DNA of 64,000 bases. It comes from Parafenestella ontariensis (lineage: Eukaryota; Ascomycota; Dothideomycetes; Pleosporales; Cucurbitariaceae). Positions 9,719 to 20,704 of the stretch are shown piece by piece. The stretch is from the NCBI GenBank assembly GCA_021596325.1, contig JAKGDA010000032.1, positions 186,001-250,000 of the forward strand, in the 5' to 3' direction. The notes below the pieces were generated by a model. It saw only the letters and a program-made list of their open reading frames with translations, was not told the origin of the DNA and made no database searches. The stretch's first letter is position 1; each line of letters starts with the position of its first letter. Position numbers and translations under genes: made by a program.

Positions 9719-11275
9719 TCACTCATTAGCCCGCTCCGCCCACTCCACCCACCTCTTCACCACCTCATCCACCCTCCTAACCCCCTCCTTACTCGCCTCC
9801 ACCTCAAACCACTCCCGATGCTCCTTCCCACACGCCTCACACTTCTTCATAACCCGCTGCTCCCCCAACTCCAAATGGATCAAGCGCTCCACGCGATGCG
9901 CATGCGGCACTTTGCGCACACCACCGTCCGAGACGCGGGGATTCTGATACGATGGGCGTCGAGACGCTTGCGGAGAGGGTGTGGGAGAGGGTGTTGTGTT
10001 CGAGGGAACGTAAGGGTAGTAGCGTACCAGCGAGAGGCTGTAGCCGCATTGGCGCGTCCATTCGTTCATGCGGCGGTGGACGTTGCTGGCGCGGCCGATC
10101 TTGAGCAGTATAGTGTCTTTTCCAGCGATGTCGTTCGAGGAACTAGAGCGCTGCTGCCGTGATGTGTCCGCGCGCGGGCGCTGGGGCCGCTTGACGGAGT
10201 ACTGGCGCAGCACATCTGATGTTCGTCGGCCTTGGTCTGGTCGTGATGGCGGAGATAGAAGCGTAGATGCGGTTGATGACGGCGCGGGGCCGAGAGAGTC
10301 CGGCGTCAACCAGAAGATGTAGATGTAGCCCTCATCGTCGTGTGGAGATATGGGTTTCGACAGCTCGGCTAGCAGTGTGGAGGTTAGCTGTGGCGACAGC
10401 GTCTGCGGGATATACCGTAATAGAATCGCTGTCTCCGAGTCCTGTCGAGCGGTTTTGTTGAGCGGGCGGGCTGTCTTCTCTCCTAGAGGTTTGCGTACAG
10501 GTGCGCTACTCGGAAGTTGAGAAGTAGAAGGAGGCCGCGACGACTGCGCGCTGGGGCGTCTCGAATGCTGCTGTTGTACTCGAGGCGGACTTTGCGGTAG
10601 CTGTTGCATTGGTGTTTCCGGCACATACTGTGCTGACACGGGGCCTTCGCTCGTCCGCTTCTTGTGCCGGACAACCTCGACATACTCATCGTCCGCAGAT
10701 CCACAGCACAAAGACCGCCAAAAGCTGGGCTTCTTCTTCTGCGGCGATGGCTTTGGCGGCCGCTGGTCCCTTCGTTTCCTTTCCGCCATTAAATCGCTGG
10801 GAACCGACATCAGCGGCCCTTCGACATGGTCCCATGTTGGTGGCCGATTGATCCTCCTCGGTGGTCGAGTGCCAGATGCCCTCCTCTCCTGTCTGCTTTC
10901 CCTTCTCTTTCGCCGAGCTGCTTCTTCCGGCTCTTCGACTTCAAGAACGCCAAGTTGCTCGACCAAAGTATCGATACTATTCCTCTCTTTTAGTGGATAC
11001 AGCTGCGTTGCCGGCCCAGTTGAGGCCTGCGCAGCCAGTTGTTCGGCTTGGTCCTTGTGCTGCCAGCAAAAGTATGCCGCAGCACCAATCTCTTCGTCAT
11101 CGCTATCACTCACAACTGACACGACCGCAATCACACCGTCATCTTGCGATGCTTTGGCATCGATGGGGCGTCTACATGGTCGCCCGGCTTTGGTGATGCC
11201 TTTACACGTCGTCGCTGGATTCCTCGAGTCCGAGCGAGGAATGAGAGATTCTGGTGTGCGTCCGGTGAAAGCCAT
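9719..11275 (-). CDS. T5orf172 (GIY-YIG-like) domain protein
   Basis: Intronless, 518 residues, starting at ATG 11273-11275. The N-terminus carries a putative zinc-binding unit (CKGITKAGRPC followed by CWQH). A long low-complexity region rich in Pro, Ser and basic residues follows. The C-terminal half contains GYIYIFWLTP and, after an insertion, LLKIGRASNVHRRMNEW. That pair is typical of the T5orf172/DUF1766 family, related to GIY-YIG endonucleases. A CEACGKEHREWFE motif near the end may bind a second metal. Fungal members of the family include meiotically up-regulated gene 113-type proteins; enzymatic activity in fungi is not established. Nuclear DNA binding is inference. It is convergent with ORC2. 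Confidence 0.8.
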   Translation of the reverse strand: MAFTGRTPESLIPRSDSRNPATTCKGITKAGRPCRRPIDAKASQDDGVIAVVSVVSDSDDEEIGAAAYFCWQHKDQAEQLAAQASTGPATQLYPLKERNSIDTLVEQLGVLEVEEPEEAARRKRRESRQERRASGTRPPRRINRPPTWDHVEGPLMSVPSDLMAERKRRDQRPPKPSPQKKKPSFWRSLCCGSADDEYVEVVRHKKRTSEGPVSAQYVPETPMQQLPQSPPRVQQQHSRRPSAQSSRPPSTSQLPSSAPVRKPLGEKTARPLNKTARQDSETAILLRYIPQTLSPQLTSTLLAELSKPISPHDDEGYIYIFWLTPDSLGPAPSSTASTLLSPPSRPDQGRRTSDVLRQYSVKRPQRPRADTSRQQRSSSSNDIAGKDTILLKIGRASNVHRRMNEWTRQCGYSLSLVRYYPYVPSNTTPSPTPSPQASRRPSYQNPRVSDGGVRKVPHAHRVERLIHLELGEQRVMKKCEACGKEHREWFEVEASKEGVRRVDEVVKRWVEWAERANE

Positions 11276-11805
11276 GGTGGAGGTTGACTCCGGTGCAGCC
11301 GGTTGGAGAGATAAGGAGAGCGAGTTTTTGTGGAAAATAGCTCGAGGAACTGTGCTCTGTTCACCGCCTCTTGAATCAACTTGCCATTCACAGCCTCATT
11401 GCATGCAGTAGTGAAGCGAAAGCCAGAGCACTATGGCAGTTCAGTGGACTGCAAGATTCGTGGAAACTAGAAACATAGATGTCAAGCCCTCCAGAACATG
11501 GCGGGCACTGTGAAGACATTATGACTAGGTAGCGCCACTGCGACGTGGGCGCGTAGAGTCAAAAAGAGATGGCGGGACTCGAAATCGCGAGGCAGGCGCG
11601 TGGCGGTGCATAATACTGCGCCACTCGCTTATCATTCTAAGAGCGACATGTCCCGACAACTAAAAGCTCTAAAGTAGAAGCAAATATGTTAGATATAGCC
11701 GCATGAATGCTAATATATTAAAAGAGGAGCAAAGAGGAGCATATACATCGACCTAGAGCAAAAGAAATGCAAGAAAAGGTGTAACAAAAGACCAAAAAGA
11801 CAAAA
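11276..11805. other. Intergenic, promoter side of T5orf172 gene
   Basis: This contains the presumed promoter and 5' leader of the minus-strand gene, then AT-rich sequence leading to the tRNA gene. No protein gene or repeat was supported. Confidence 0.45.
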
Positions 11806-11893
11806 TGCATCGGCCGGGAATCGAACCCGGGGCTAGCCGAATTGGTCCTAGAGCGGATGGCAACGGCTAATTTTACCACTAAACCACCGATGC
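11806..11893 (-). tRNA. tRNA-Gly (anticodon GCC) with intron
   Basis: Read on the minus strand, 5' GCATCGG pairs perfectly with 3' CCGATGC, followed by discriminator A. The D-arm contains GGTTTAGTGGTA. The anticodon stem AGCCG/CGGCT encloses loop TTGCCA-T with anticodon GCC at about 11859-11861. The T-arm is CCGGG TTCGATT CCCGG. A 17-base insertion (about 11841-11857) sits one base 3' of the anticodon, the canonical position for eukaryotic tRNA introns. A- and B-box promoter elements (TGGTTTAGTGG and GGTTCGATTCC) are internal. Removing the intron leaves 71 bases, normal for tRNA-Gly. Confidence 0.93.
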
Positions 11894-14561
11894 AGATATT
11901 GATTATTACAGTTTTCGACAACCTGAATAATTATATACTGCATTACAAAATTTCATCTGTGGGAAGGTTTTTGCCCTACTTGTGCATCTTAGTCCCTGAA
12001 CGTGCTGCTGCCCCACTAGGTGCAGCTCGCAGGTTCAGACACATATTCTGACGTTTCATGCTTCTGCATTGATGCACGAAGTCTAACATACGCATACCCA
12101 ATCGCTGCAATGCCGGTCTTAGCCCGTAATTGTGAGGGGTCGGCTGACCAAACAAGCTAGCATCGAGAATCCACTTCTTAACCGAAGAAGTTTTCTTGCA
12201 ACCAACCTGCGGCGCGGTCGCTTACCATACTGCGGCACGTTACAAGCGCATTTGAAGAACACTGAGCTGTTAGTGAGTGGTTCTGTGTCCTCGTTATTGA
12301 TATGGCACATCTTTCAAATTCAACCTCATGCATTACTGCGGCGATCCTAGGGTGTATCATACTCAGCTCTCCTACGGATGACATAATGTTCTAGCCCAAG
12401 ACCTCAGCCGCTACATCTTCAAATTAGTAGTAAACTGGACACTGTACTTTGGGAGTGAACGTTTAATACACTACACGCATATATTGCAAAGTCGCAGCAC
12501 CTTCCACTGTGCAAGACTCCAATAATAGCCCCCGCATCTGCTGAGCTGAAGTGGCGTTTGTGGCATAACCCGCGCTGCAAATGTGTTCTCGTGCTGCATA
12601 TGCTGTCGGTGGGATAGGCTTGATTTTCCTCCTTATCAAGTCTACTACCAGGAACTGCATTGGATTCATTGTGTGGCTTACAGTATTAGACCGTCATCAC
12701 ACCTTGACATAACATCACGCCAATAATGTGGAGGTGGCTTAGCACAGCCTTCGTCCGCACTTTTCAGCTCCACCTAGCAGATCACTATCGCTTCAGCTTT
12801 GCATCTCATCTCATCTTCCTAAGCTGAAATGATTTATGCATTTTTTCGTGTACGTGATAAGGTTTGTGGCGCGGGGGTGTTGTGCGGGCGATCAATGAAA
12901 GTCACTTGGCTGCGAGAAGATAGACGAGACACGATCGGATAAACCCTGATATCGAGAGTAAATAGCAGTGAGGGATACAGGTGCATCTCGTCGGACTCCG
13001 GGTGATAATAGTTAGATATGAGGTAGAACCTCAAGATGACGAATATGTGCAAGGAGCCGCCCTCGAAAGAGCCATAATCTTAGAATTCAATTGTCATTTA
13101 CGATTGAAAGGTGTAGCCAATAGGAGTTGTGATATCTTTCTTCGAAATTTTGGTGCATTCAAGCTGTGATGGCTTGGATGGGCTTGCGAAAAAAAATGCA
13201 CCAGCGCAATGTACGCAGAGGCGTATGCTGAGCTGAGCTGGCGACTTCTTAGAGAGGAAACATGAAGCGACCAGGAGGGGTCCGTTATTAGTGACACTTG
13301 CTCGGCTTGGATCGACGATGTTTGCCGTTCCGTCCCTGCCTAGGGCTGAGCGGCATGAGCGAAATTTGAACTCTAAATTTTGCTTTCAGCCATTCCCGAG
13401 CCAAAGGTGTTTGTTACTATAGGTTTGAAGCTCGCGGACTGGAAGAAAGGGCGTTCTCTTGTTGTAAGAAAGCTGATGTTCGCGGGCTACTAGCGGTGAT
13501 GCACGCAAGCCACCTTTCAAGCGGTCTACTGCCAGCTCCATGTCGATCGACACAGTGTGGGATACCTGACTACAGAATGTTCATTGGTGAGTAGCAATTA
13601 TTCAAACCGTCTCGATAGCACATGTATCAAGTCGAGCTGTGCTGCTCCTACTGACTGACTGCCTTAAGCTGCGAGGACTTGATCCCGTCGATAGGTTATA
13701 TGGAGGAGCCGCTCCCGCTTAGCGAGTATGCGTATAGCCTAGGCGGTCGAGCTATTTCGCGTGAAATAGAGTCATCATCTGGCCTATGAGAGCCAAATAT
13801 ATGAACAGATGTCGGGTGGCCTTTGAGGTTGAATTTCAGCTTCTTGGCCTTGCCTTGGTGCCGCATCTGACACTTCGGTCGCGGTGAGTGATGATAGGTT
13901 TACTAACCTCTTAGTCAACTCGGACTGTGTAGCGCGTAACAAGAGACAAAAACTTCATTCTACTAGCTCATTGAAAACGCAGTCCTCAAAATGACCTGGG
14001 ACCTGAAACGGTCATCTGTCAAAAATGCAATTCCGCCAAAGAACGCATTTTGATCGATGCCTTGGCCGTATCTTGTCTCGTAGCGCATCGAATAGGCCCA
14101 TCGATGCGTCGAAACTCAGGCAGCCTTCTCCATCACTTCCGTTCAGCTGTGGGAATTGAACATCTAGCATCCTCAAAGCTGTCTTGCTAATAGACGAACG
14201 GGACAGTCTGAAAATGGGTCTTGTTCCCATTGAAAGACCATACGGGAGATGCCTTAACGAGGAATAAGAACGTGTCACAAGATCCAAAGTCTAGAACACA
14301 TTCGCTAAAGAGCTGAAGAGCTTGAACGGCACTAAGTGCATTACCACCTACATGGCGGCGTGCTGTTCACGAGCTGACACTCAAGCGAACCCTTGCAGGG
14401 TTATTTCCAGCTTCGATATGTGGTGGTCAAATAGGTGACACATAATACAAAGCGACGGTCCGAAATAGTCCACCGAAGACAACATAACAGCCATCTCCTT
14501 CTCAGTGAAGGGAAATTTCAACGTTCAAAATCAATTTTCACATTCTTAGACTCATCCCAGA
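11894..14561. other. Long stretch without a supported gene
   Basis: About 2.7 kb follows the tRNA gene. Open frames are short, and the longest on the minus strand (14012-14287) opens with TTG and has no recognisable domain. No repeats, further tRNA or rRNA were seen. The last few hundred bases are presumably promoter for the gene starting at 14562. A decayed gene or a non-coding RNA cannot be excluded by eye. Confidence 0.45.
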
Positions 14562-16904
14562 ATGCCTACAGAACTTAAGGACCTTCAAAAAGACGCCGTT
14601 GCCTCCATTGCGAGCGTGAGCTCACTTTTACGCAATGCCATCGCTGCTTCCCTGCCGGTTGCACCTGAGCAGTACCTCACTGTTGCAATCCCTGGTACTG
14701 TCATTGATCTTGCAGACTATGACAAAGGTGGCTCTTTTGTCTATGATGTGTCAAAGCACGCTACGACTCCAACTACTGTCAGACAGAATGAGGCTCGTCT
14801 GGTGGATGGCATGATGCCTGTCGCTACTATTATGGTAATTTTCTGCTTATGGAGTTGAGACCGAAAAACGTACTGATCCGTTATAGCTTGGAAATACTGG
14901 TAAAAGTGTCGCACGCAGCTACTCTCGTGCTCTCGACGGATTACTTCCCGCCAAAGCGACCATCTCCAGTGTTGATGGCATTCGCAGCCCTGGAAATGCC
15001 AACTATGACAAAGCCATGGAATTTCTGAAGACAACAGCCCCAGGCACAACCAAGACGGTTGTGGAAGTGTACCGCGAGAAACAGCTGGCCTGGGCGAAGG
15101 AACGTTCTGCTTGGGACAAAGCCAAGATGGAGACAGCGGGTAATTCTTCCAATTATTCAGAAGAAAGAAGCTCAACGGCTGATATGTCATAGACCGAGCT
15201 GCAGCATTATATCCACCGCAGTCCGGTCCGGACTACATTGGCGAACAAAAGCAGTATATCAACGATTGGAATCAACAGAACTATTTTACGTACAAAGCCA
15301 GTGTTCAAGCCGCTTGGATGGACTGGGTTGTCAATGGCCAAAAGTACAATGTCGACTTCAATTTTGGTATGATTGACATTGACTCTATCATGAGCCGCAT
15401 CGAGTCCAGCAAGGAGTCTCTGCGAAATGCGACAATTCCAGATGCTGATGGTTCGAGTGAGGTGTATGGTGTTAGTCTGACGCCTAACCGATGGGCAACC
15501 TACTGCAAACGCAAAGCCGAAGGCTGGTATAACCGCAACGGAAATTATACCTTGGCTCAACTCGATAGTGAGATTTCCAGACTTGAGAGTCTCTTGGAGT
15601 CTTATACTTCGGCTTCGACTTTGATCAAAGACGATGGAAGTGGAAACAGACTTTATCCAGTCCATGGCGCTACCGCCCCGACAATCAAGCTCGAAGATAC
15701 CAAAAAAACAGTTATGGACAAATTGGAAGCCTTGTATAAGGCCCAAGCTGACTTATCTGGTGCCAAATACAACCTGGACAACGCCAAAGAGGCTGATCAC
15801 GATGATGCCCAGAAAAGGGTTGAAGAGGCCCAGAAGGGAGTCGTGGCTGCTCAAAACAGTCTCAAAGATGCAGAAGACACCGATCAGAGCGCTCGTCGAA
15901 GCTGGAATGACTACAACAGAGCAATTCTGGCGGGCACATCCTTTGATGATACCACGAAATGGTTCGACTCCAAAAAGGAAACCATCAATGCAGAATTGAC
16001 CCGGCTCAAAGGGCTTCGTACCATCAAAGCTCAGCAAAGTCCAGTCGACGTACCTGTAATCTCAGGAGTTTCTGCTCCAAAGGAAGATGACGGTGCTCCT
16101 ATTGGGACGGATCTAGCGACCAATGGATCCGAGTTTGCTCGTCCGATCTTCAAATCACCGTCGCCTCCTGGCAGCGGCAGTGCTCAGCCTCCCCAGAATG
16201 CTGACGACGTTGATCCATGGACTACAATCACCTTTTCATACTCTGCTTCAGACGTATCTAGTCACTCTAAAGAATCTGAATGGGGCATGAAAGTCGGAGG
16301 ATCGGTCGGGTTTGGGCTCTGGTCATTTGGTGGCTCTTACTCCCATGACGAGAAACATAGGACGATGCAAAGCGATATGGCGGCTTGCGACGTTAGTATC
16401 TCCTTTTCCGCCCTTGTTGTCAACATCAATCGGCCATGGCTCTACGGCGAGCTGTTCAGCGATATCGACCTTGAGGTTGCGGATAATGTCAAGCTAAGCC
16501 CTGGTCCACTTCGATTACAGCAGATGATCAAGGAGCAAAAAGTCGAGGATATCGCCTTATGGAGCCAGTTTCCAGCCTATCCAACGTCGTTCATCGTGGC
16601 ATCCGATACTACTATCGAGTTCAGAGGTGCTACCAAGCACATAGAAGAACATTTTGATTCCCATAGCAACTCTGGCGGCGGATCCGTTGGTTACGGGCCG
16701 TGGTCTGTGTCCAGCAGCTTTCATGAATCTGCTACAGAACAGAGCATGCAAGTTCATTCTACTGCCACAGGCTGTAAGATCAGCTTTGGGGCGCCACAAG
16801 TTATTGCTTGGATAAGCCAGATCTTGCCGCCTCTTCCACGGCCTCAGAAGTTCAATCCTCTTACGCAAGGTGGTGGAATCGCTGTCCCAACGGGTACCGT
16901 ATAA
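14562..16904 (+). CDS. Uncharacterised protein with coiled coil and duplicated beta-rich C-terminal module
   Basis: Three exons (14562-14834, 14887-15139, 15193-16904) give 746 codons (745 residues). There is no signal peptide or obvious membrane segment, so it is likely cytosolic. The N-terminal third is mixed; the middle (about 290-440) is Lys/Glu/Ala/Gln-rich with heptad-like runs (QLDSEISRLESLLES and AKYNLDNAKEADHDDAQKR), suggesting a coiled coil. The C-terminal part contains two related segments. One is near residues 539-592 (GGSVGFGLWSFGGSYSHDEK then CDVSISFSALVV), the other near 669-720 (GGSVGYGPWSVSSSFHESAT then CKISFGAPQVIAW). Each has a Gly-rich amphipathic stretch, an alternating polar stretch and a Cys-led strand. 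I do not recognise the family. Pore-forming or adhesin-like beta architecture is conceivable but unproven. Confidence 0.8.
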
Positions 16905-17509
16905 TGCTGGTAATTTATGGAGTTAGAGCAGTTGCGGTAATAATAAGGAATACAACGGTCGGCTGCTCATGGAGACTTTCACGTAGAATTCTGAAGGTAA
17001 TCAAGTCTCAAAGTGTAGAATGTGTCTAAACTCAAATTCAAAACAAGTTACTGCATGCGTGTTTTGAACTCTCAAGCTGTTCGCAAGGAGAAAGGCACGT
17101 TATATAGACAAGGAGAGACGCGCTTTTCTTTGGTTTAACCAACTGAGTGAAGCTATCATTACCATCTGTAGTTACACAGTGGTGCGTGCACGGATGTATA
17201 AGAGACATTTCCATGAAGGGAAGAACACTACTTTACCCGAGTTTTTCCTCTCAAAAACCCCTAAGACACTGGACAAATGTCTGCTTACTCCAGATAGTTT
17301 CTTACATAGATCCTTCCTAATATCTATACTTTACAGCCATTGTGTGGTGCTGCCCCAGTAGCCTAAGAATTGGCCTAAATGCTAAGCCCCTATCAAAAGC
17401 TTACTAAAGATCCTAGTATATTATACTTGAAAAGATAGTTGTTACACCTTCCCCATTATTCGTCTTACCGGCCTACATGAACGTCCTCCAATGTCATCGA
17501 GCCTGCCTA
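16905..17509. other. Intergenic, partly AT-rich
   Basis: This lies between the unknown gene and the 3' end of bioDA. The part at about 17365-17440 is rich in TA dinucleotides (CCTAGTATATTATACTT), which could be an old RIP-mutated remnant or a 3' region. The short plus-strand open frame 17179-17361 shows no domain. Confidence 0.4.
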
Positions 17510-20349
17510 TTACTGACTGACCATATTCAGCTTCTCTGTAAATGCTGCCTCGACAGCAGCCAAATGTTGCGGTCGTGCTGTCATGCTCGCCATGAGGTAG
17601 ATCACATTGCCTAGAACACGTGAATGGATCTGGACCTGCGTGTTCGAGGCCTTATTGAGAAGGGCGTCACGTAGACCAATGGCAGCGGAGGACGAATAGC
17701 CTGTATCACGTTAGATCAAAGAAACGGCCGGATGGGGGGTAGGGTAAATTCTCACCTGATCCAGACTTGTCCTTTAGTGACACGGCTAGAACCGAGCCTA
17801 ACGCGTTGACGAAGTCGACATCTTTGTGCTTGGAGAGGTCGAGCACAAAGTTCTGGGACCACATACTCCAAGCTCCTCCCTCCCGTCGATCCTCTTCGGT
17901 TAGGGTATCCATGCCCGATTTGGGCGGTCTTTGTACTGCGTCAAGACTGCTCCAATCCTTCTTAAACTGTCCCCAAGTCTTGCTGCCCTTCAAATCCGCC
18001 ATAGTCTGTAAGCTCACATTGGCTATATGGCAACCCATGGGATGCGCCGTGTAGCTATGTCCATGCAACAAGGCATCCGACTTTTGGTCACCCCAGAAAG
18101 CTTGGAAGATGGAATCGCTAGCTGCCGTGATAGAGAGCGGAAGCAAGCCTCCCGTGAGTAATTTGGCGTGGACGCTAATATCAGGGTGTACACCGAGGAA
18201 GGAGGCAGAAGAAAAGCGGCCAAGACGGTATAAACCCGTAAAGACTTCATCGAACATGACCGGAAGGCCTGTCCAGGCGTGCTCATCGGCCTCTTGTGGT
18301 GGTGCGACTTCGGAATCGGGCGAGAAGTTATATCGACGTACAACGCGCACAAGACTTTGCTGGAAGAGAGGGTCCACGAAGATCATGCCTCCTGCGCCCA
18401 GTATTACAGGCTCCATGACCAAGGCGCCAAATTTCCTCCCCTGTTCCTTCACGAGCATATCCAGTGTCTTCTCAATGTACGCCTCGTACCGCGGCGAGTG
18501 GCCTCTATCCTCAAAATCGAAGATGTCATCGATGTGCTCGAAATGCTGTACCGGGCCAAATTCTTCCTCCATTCCTGCCGGTGGCTCCACGACCCAGCGT
18601 CCTTTTCTTAATTTGAAGGTCGGGTAGTCAAACCACCAACCTCGACCACGATACCAGTCCACCTTTTGATTGAACACAGAAGGCTCTGACGCGTCCATTG
18701 CACCAATCGTATCACCGTGATAAGCGCCTTTCAACCCGAGAATACCAATCTCCTCTTTTGCTGCATCCCAATTATAGCGTACGCAAGAAGCTCGAAGCCC
18801 CATTTTGATGCCCACTTCGGCGGCTGTGCTGCCGTCATCTGTGTAGAAAACTTTCTTTAGGCGAGGATTTTCCATGCCTCTGATAAGCCTTTCTGCGAGT
18901 GTCAATGCTGGTTCATGTGTCGCTCCAGCAAACATAACATGCCCATAGCGTCCAGCAGCGTACGCAGCTTCAAGTGCCAACCTCGGGTTGCCGTGCCCCA
19001 GTCCTTGTGTCCACCATGAGGCGGACCCATCGAAAGCCGGATATAAAAGGGATGTATCATTCTTACTCTCGCTGCCTTGCTGCGAATCTGTAGTATGCTT
19101 GATCTGAAAGTAGTCCCCATAAGCAGAATCAAAGACGAGGACGTCGTCTGCCTTTTCAATGTGCTTGTGCTGCGTAAAGGGGTGCCAAATAGTTTCCTTC
19201 GTCCGTGACGCCACTACAGATGGTAGCACAGTTAGCAGTGTATATGCCTAGAGGAACAGCGGCGAGACGTGTTTCGATTGGCTTTGCAGTACCTGTATGC
19301 GTTTGCAAACCTCTGCGAAGTACTCCGGCGTCTCTCAAGACTGTGTTACCACGTAGGCTGGTGACTTACTCACTGTGATTCATCTTTGTGAGCCGCTCAC
19401 TATGTCGATCGATGATTCGACGAGCAATCTTATAGGCGTGTACAGCCTGGCTTTGAGTCATATAGTACTTCTGCATTCTGTCCACCTCCTCTTCTTCTCC
19501 AACATCCTCCAGATTTGGAATCCAAGGCACCTCGAATGTTGCAATGCCCATATTCTCAAAATAGGACTTCAAATAGGCGGCGTTCTCGTATTTCCCCTTG
19601 TCGTCAAAGCACACCACAGCATCAATATCATATCCTCTCATGATGAGCGACTCAGCGGCTGATATCGTTGAAGCAATGCCTCCGAGTCTATTGTCGCCAA
19701 CAAGTATAGTAGGTAGTCGCAATGGACGAAATATATCAGCTTGCGGAGTCCCTGACGGCCCGGGAGATAGAACGCCACCAGCGGTTTCGACGATTGCGAT
19801 AGCCATGCTTTCGCGCTCCCAAGACGATGGATTCGTATCTCCTTTGAGTGGAAAATCTCTCGAAGGCTTTCGCCCCCCGGTAAACCTGATGGGCTGTCGC
19901 TGGTCTTTGAATCCACTGAGCTGAGCAAAGAGCCGGTGATTGAGATGCTCATCGCTAGGCTACAACTCATCAACATTCTTCCCTAGAACATGCATTCAGC
20001 GAGACTGACAATGTGATTCGCACCACGAGCTGCAATATGTGGGCTCACGGGCTCGTCGAACTTGAACAATGTGGTAACACTCTGGCCGGTGTATCTCCGG
20101 ACGTAACTTTCGCCGCATCAGTTTTCAGCCAATCAATACTCCTAAGATAACTCACATATCATCGGCTTCATTCGTAGGACCCGTTGAAACGGGCTTGATG
20201 TACTGCACTTTCCATTTCGTGTTACCCCTGCGCCTTGCGAAGTGCGCTCCAAGAAGCGTCGAGAAGACAGTTTTGCCGACCCCCGTATTCGCACCATAGA
20301 CCTGGACAGCGATGAGATCCTGCCATAACCCAGCTGGCACCCTCGACAT
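17510..20349 (-). CDS. bioDA: Bifunctional dethiobiotin synthetase / DAPA aminotransferase (BioD-BioA)
   Basis: Exons 20156-20349, 20010-20106, about 19374-19959, 17756-19213 and 17510-17700 make 842 codons. An alternative junction (exon ending at 19370 plus a 20-base microexon 19293-19312) gives 850 codons. The BioD half starts MSRVPAG, has P-loop GANTGVGKT (residues 19-27), YIKPVSTGP, DEPVSPHIAAR and VETAGGVLSPGPSGTP. It closes the ureido ring of DAPA to dethiobiotin. The BioA half begins near TIWHPFTQHK, has the PLP-binding region with HAKLLTGG and DEVFTGLYRLG, and ends NMVSQ. It aminates KAPA using S-adenosylmethionine in the bacterial enzymes. Such fusions are known in plants and fungi. 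It is divergent from bioF across 355 bases. Confidence 0.92.
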
Positions 20350-20704
20350 TCTGTTTCGCGAAAGGGAAGCAGATGCGACGCAAGTATTGCGCTGCTAGAA
20401 GACATGCGTAAGGCGGCGGTGTGACTTCAGTTCGCCGGTAGCGCTAGCCAATAATGGCTTCGTTCCTGCACCCAACCGAGATCGGCCCACTCCATGCGGC
20501 TACTCGAGGAACAGTAATAACAAAACAAACCGAATGAGTCAATTTCCCCGCCTTGTGCATACGCTACTGCATCGAAAGCTCAAAATAGTTTTCCTGCTCC
20601 GTTGAGCACGTTAGCGTCCGGCCAAAGCCTGTCGATCGCCAGCAGGAATCACAGCAAGATCCCAGGTACCGTTTAGACGTCTTGAGTAGCCATTGAAGAA
20701 AGAA
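20350..20704. promoter_or_regulatory. Divergent promoter of bioDA and bioF
   Basis: These 355 bases separate the two start codons, so both genes must be driven from here. Visible elements are a CCAAT pentamer at 20448-20452, bound by the HAP/CBC complex in fungi, and TGAGTCA at 20535-20541, the consensus for Gcn4/CpcA-type bZIP factors. Their use is inference; co-regulation of the pair is likely from geometry alone. Confidence 0.6.

Noticed and set aside
10662..11411. 249-codon plus-strand frame antisense to the T5orf172 gene
   Set aside because: It mirrors a Pro/Ser-rich low-complexity coding region; no recognisable motifs.
14012..14287. Minus-strand frame before the unknown 745-residue gene
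   Set aside because: It opens with TTG only, has no domain and no splice context.
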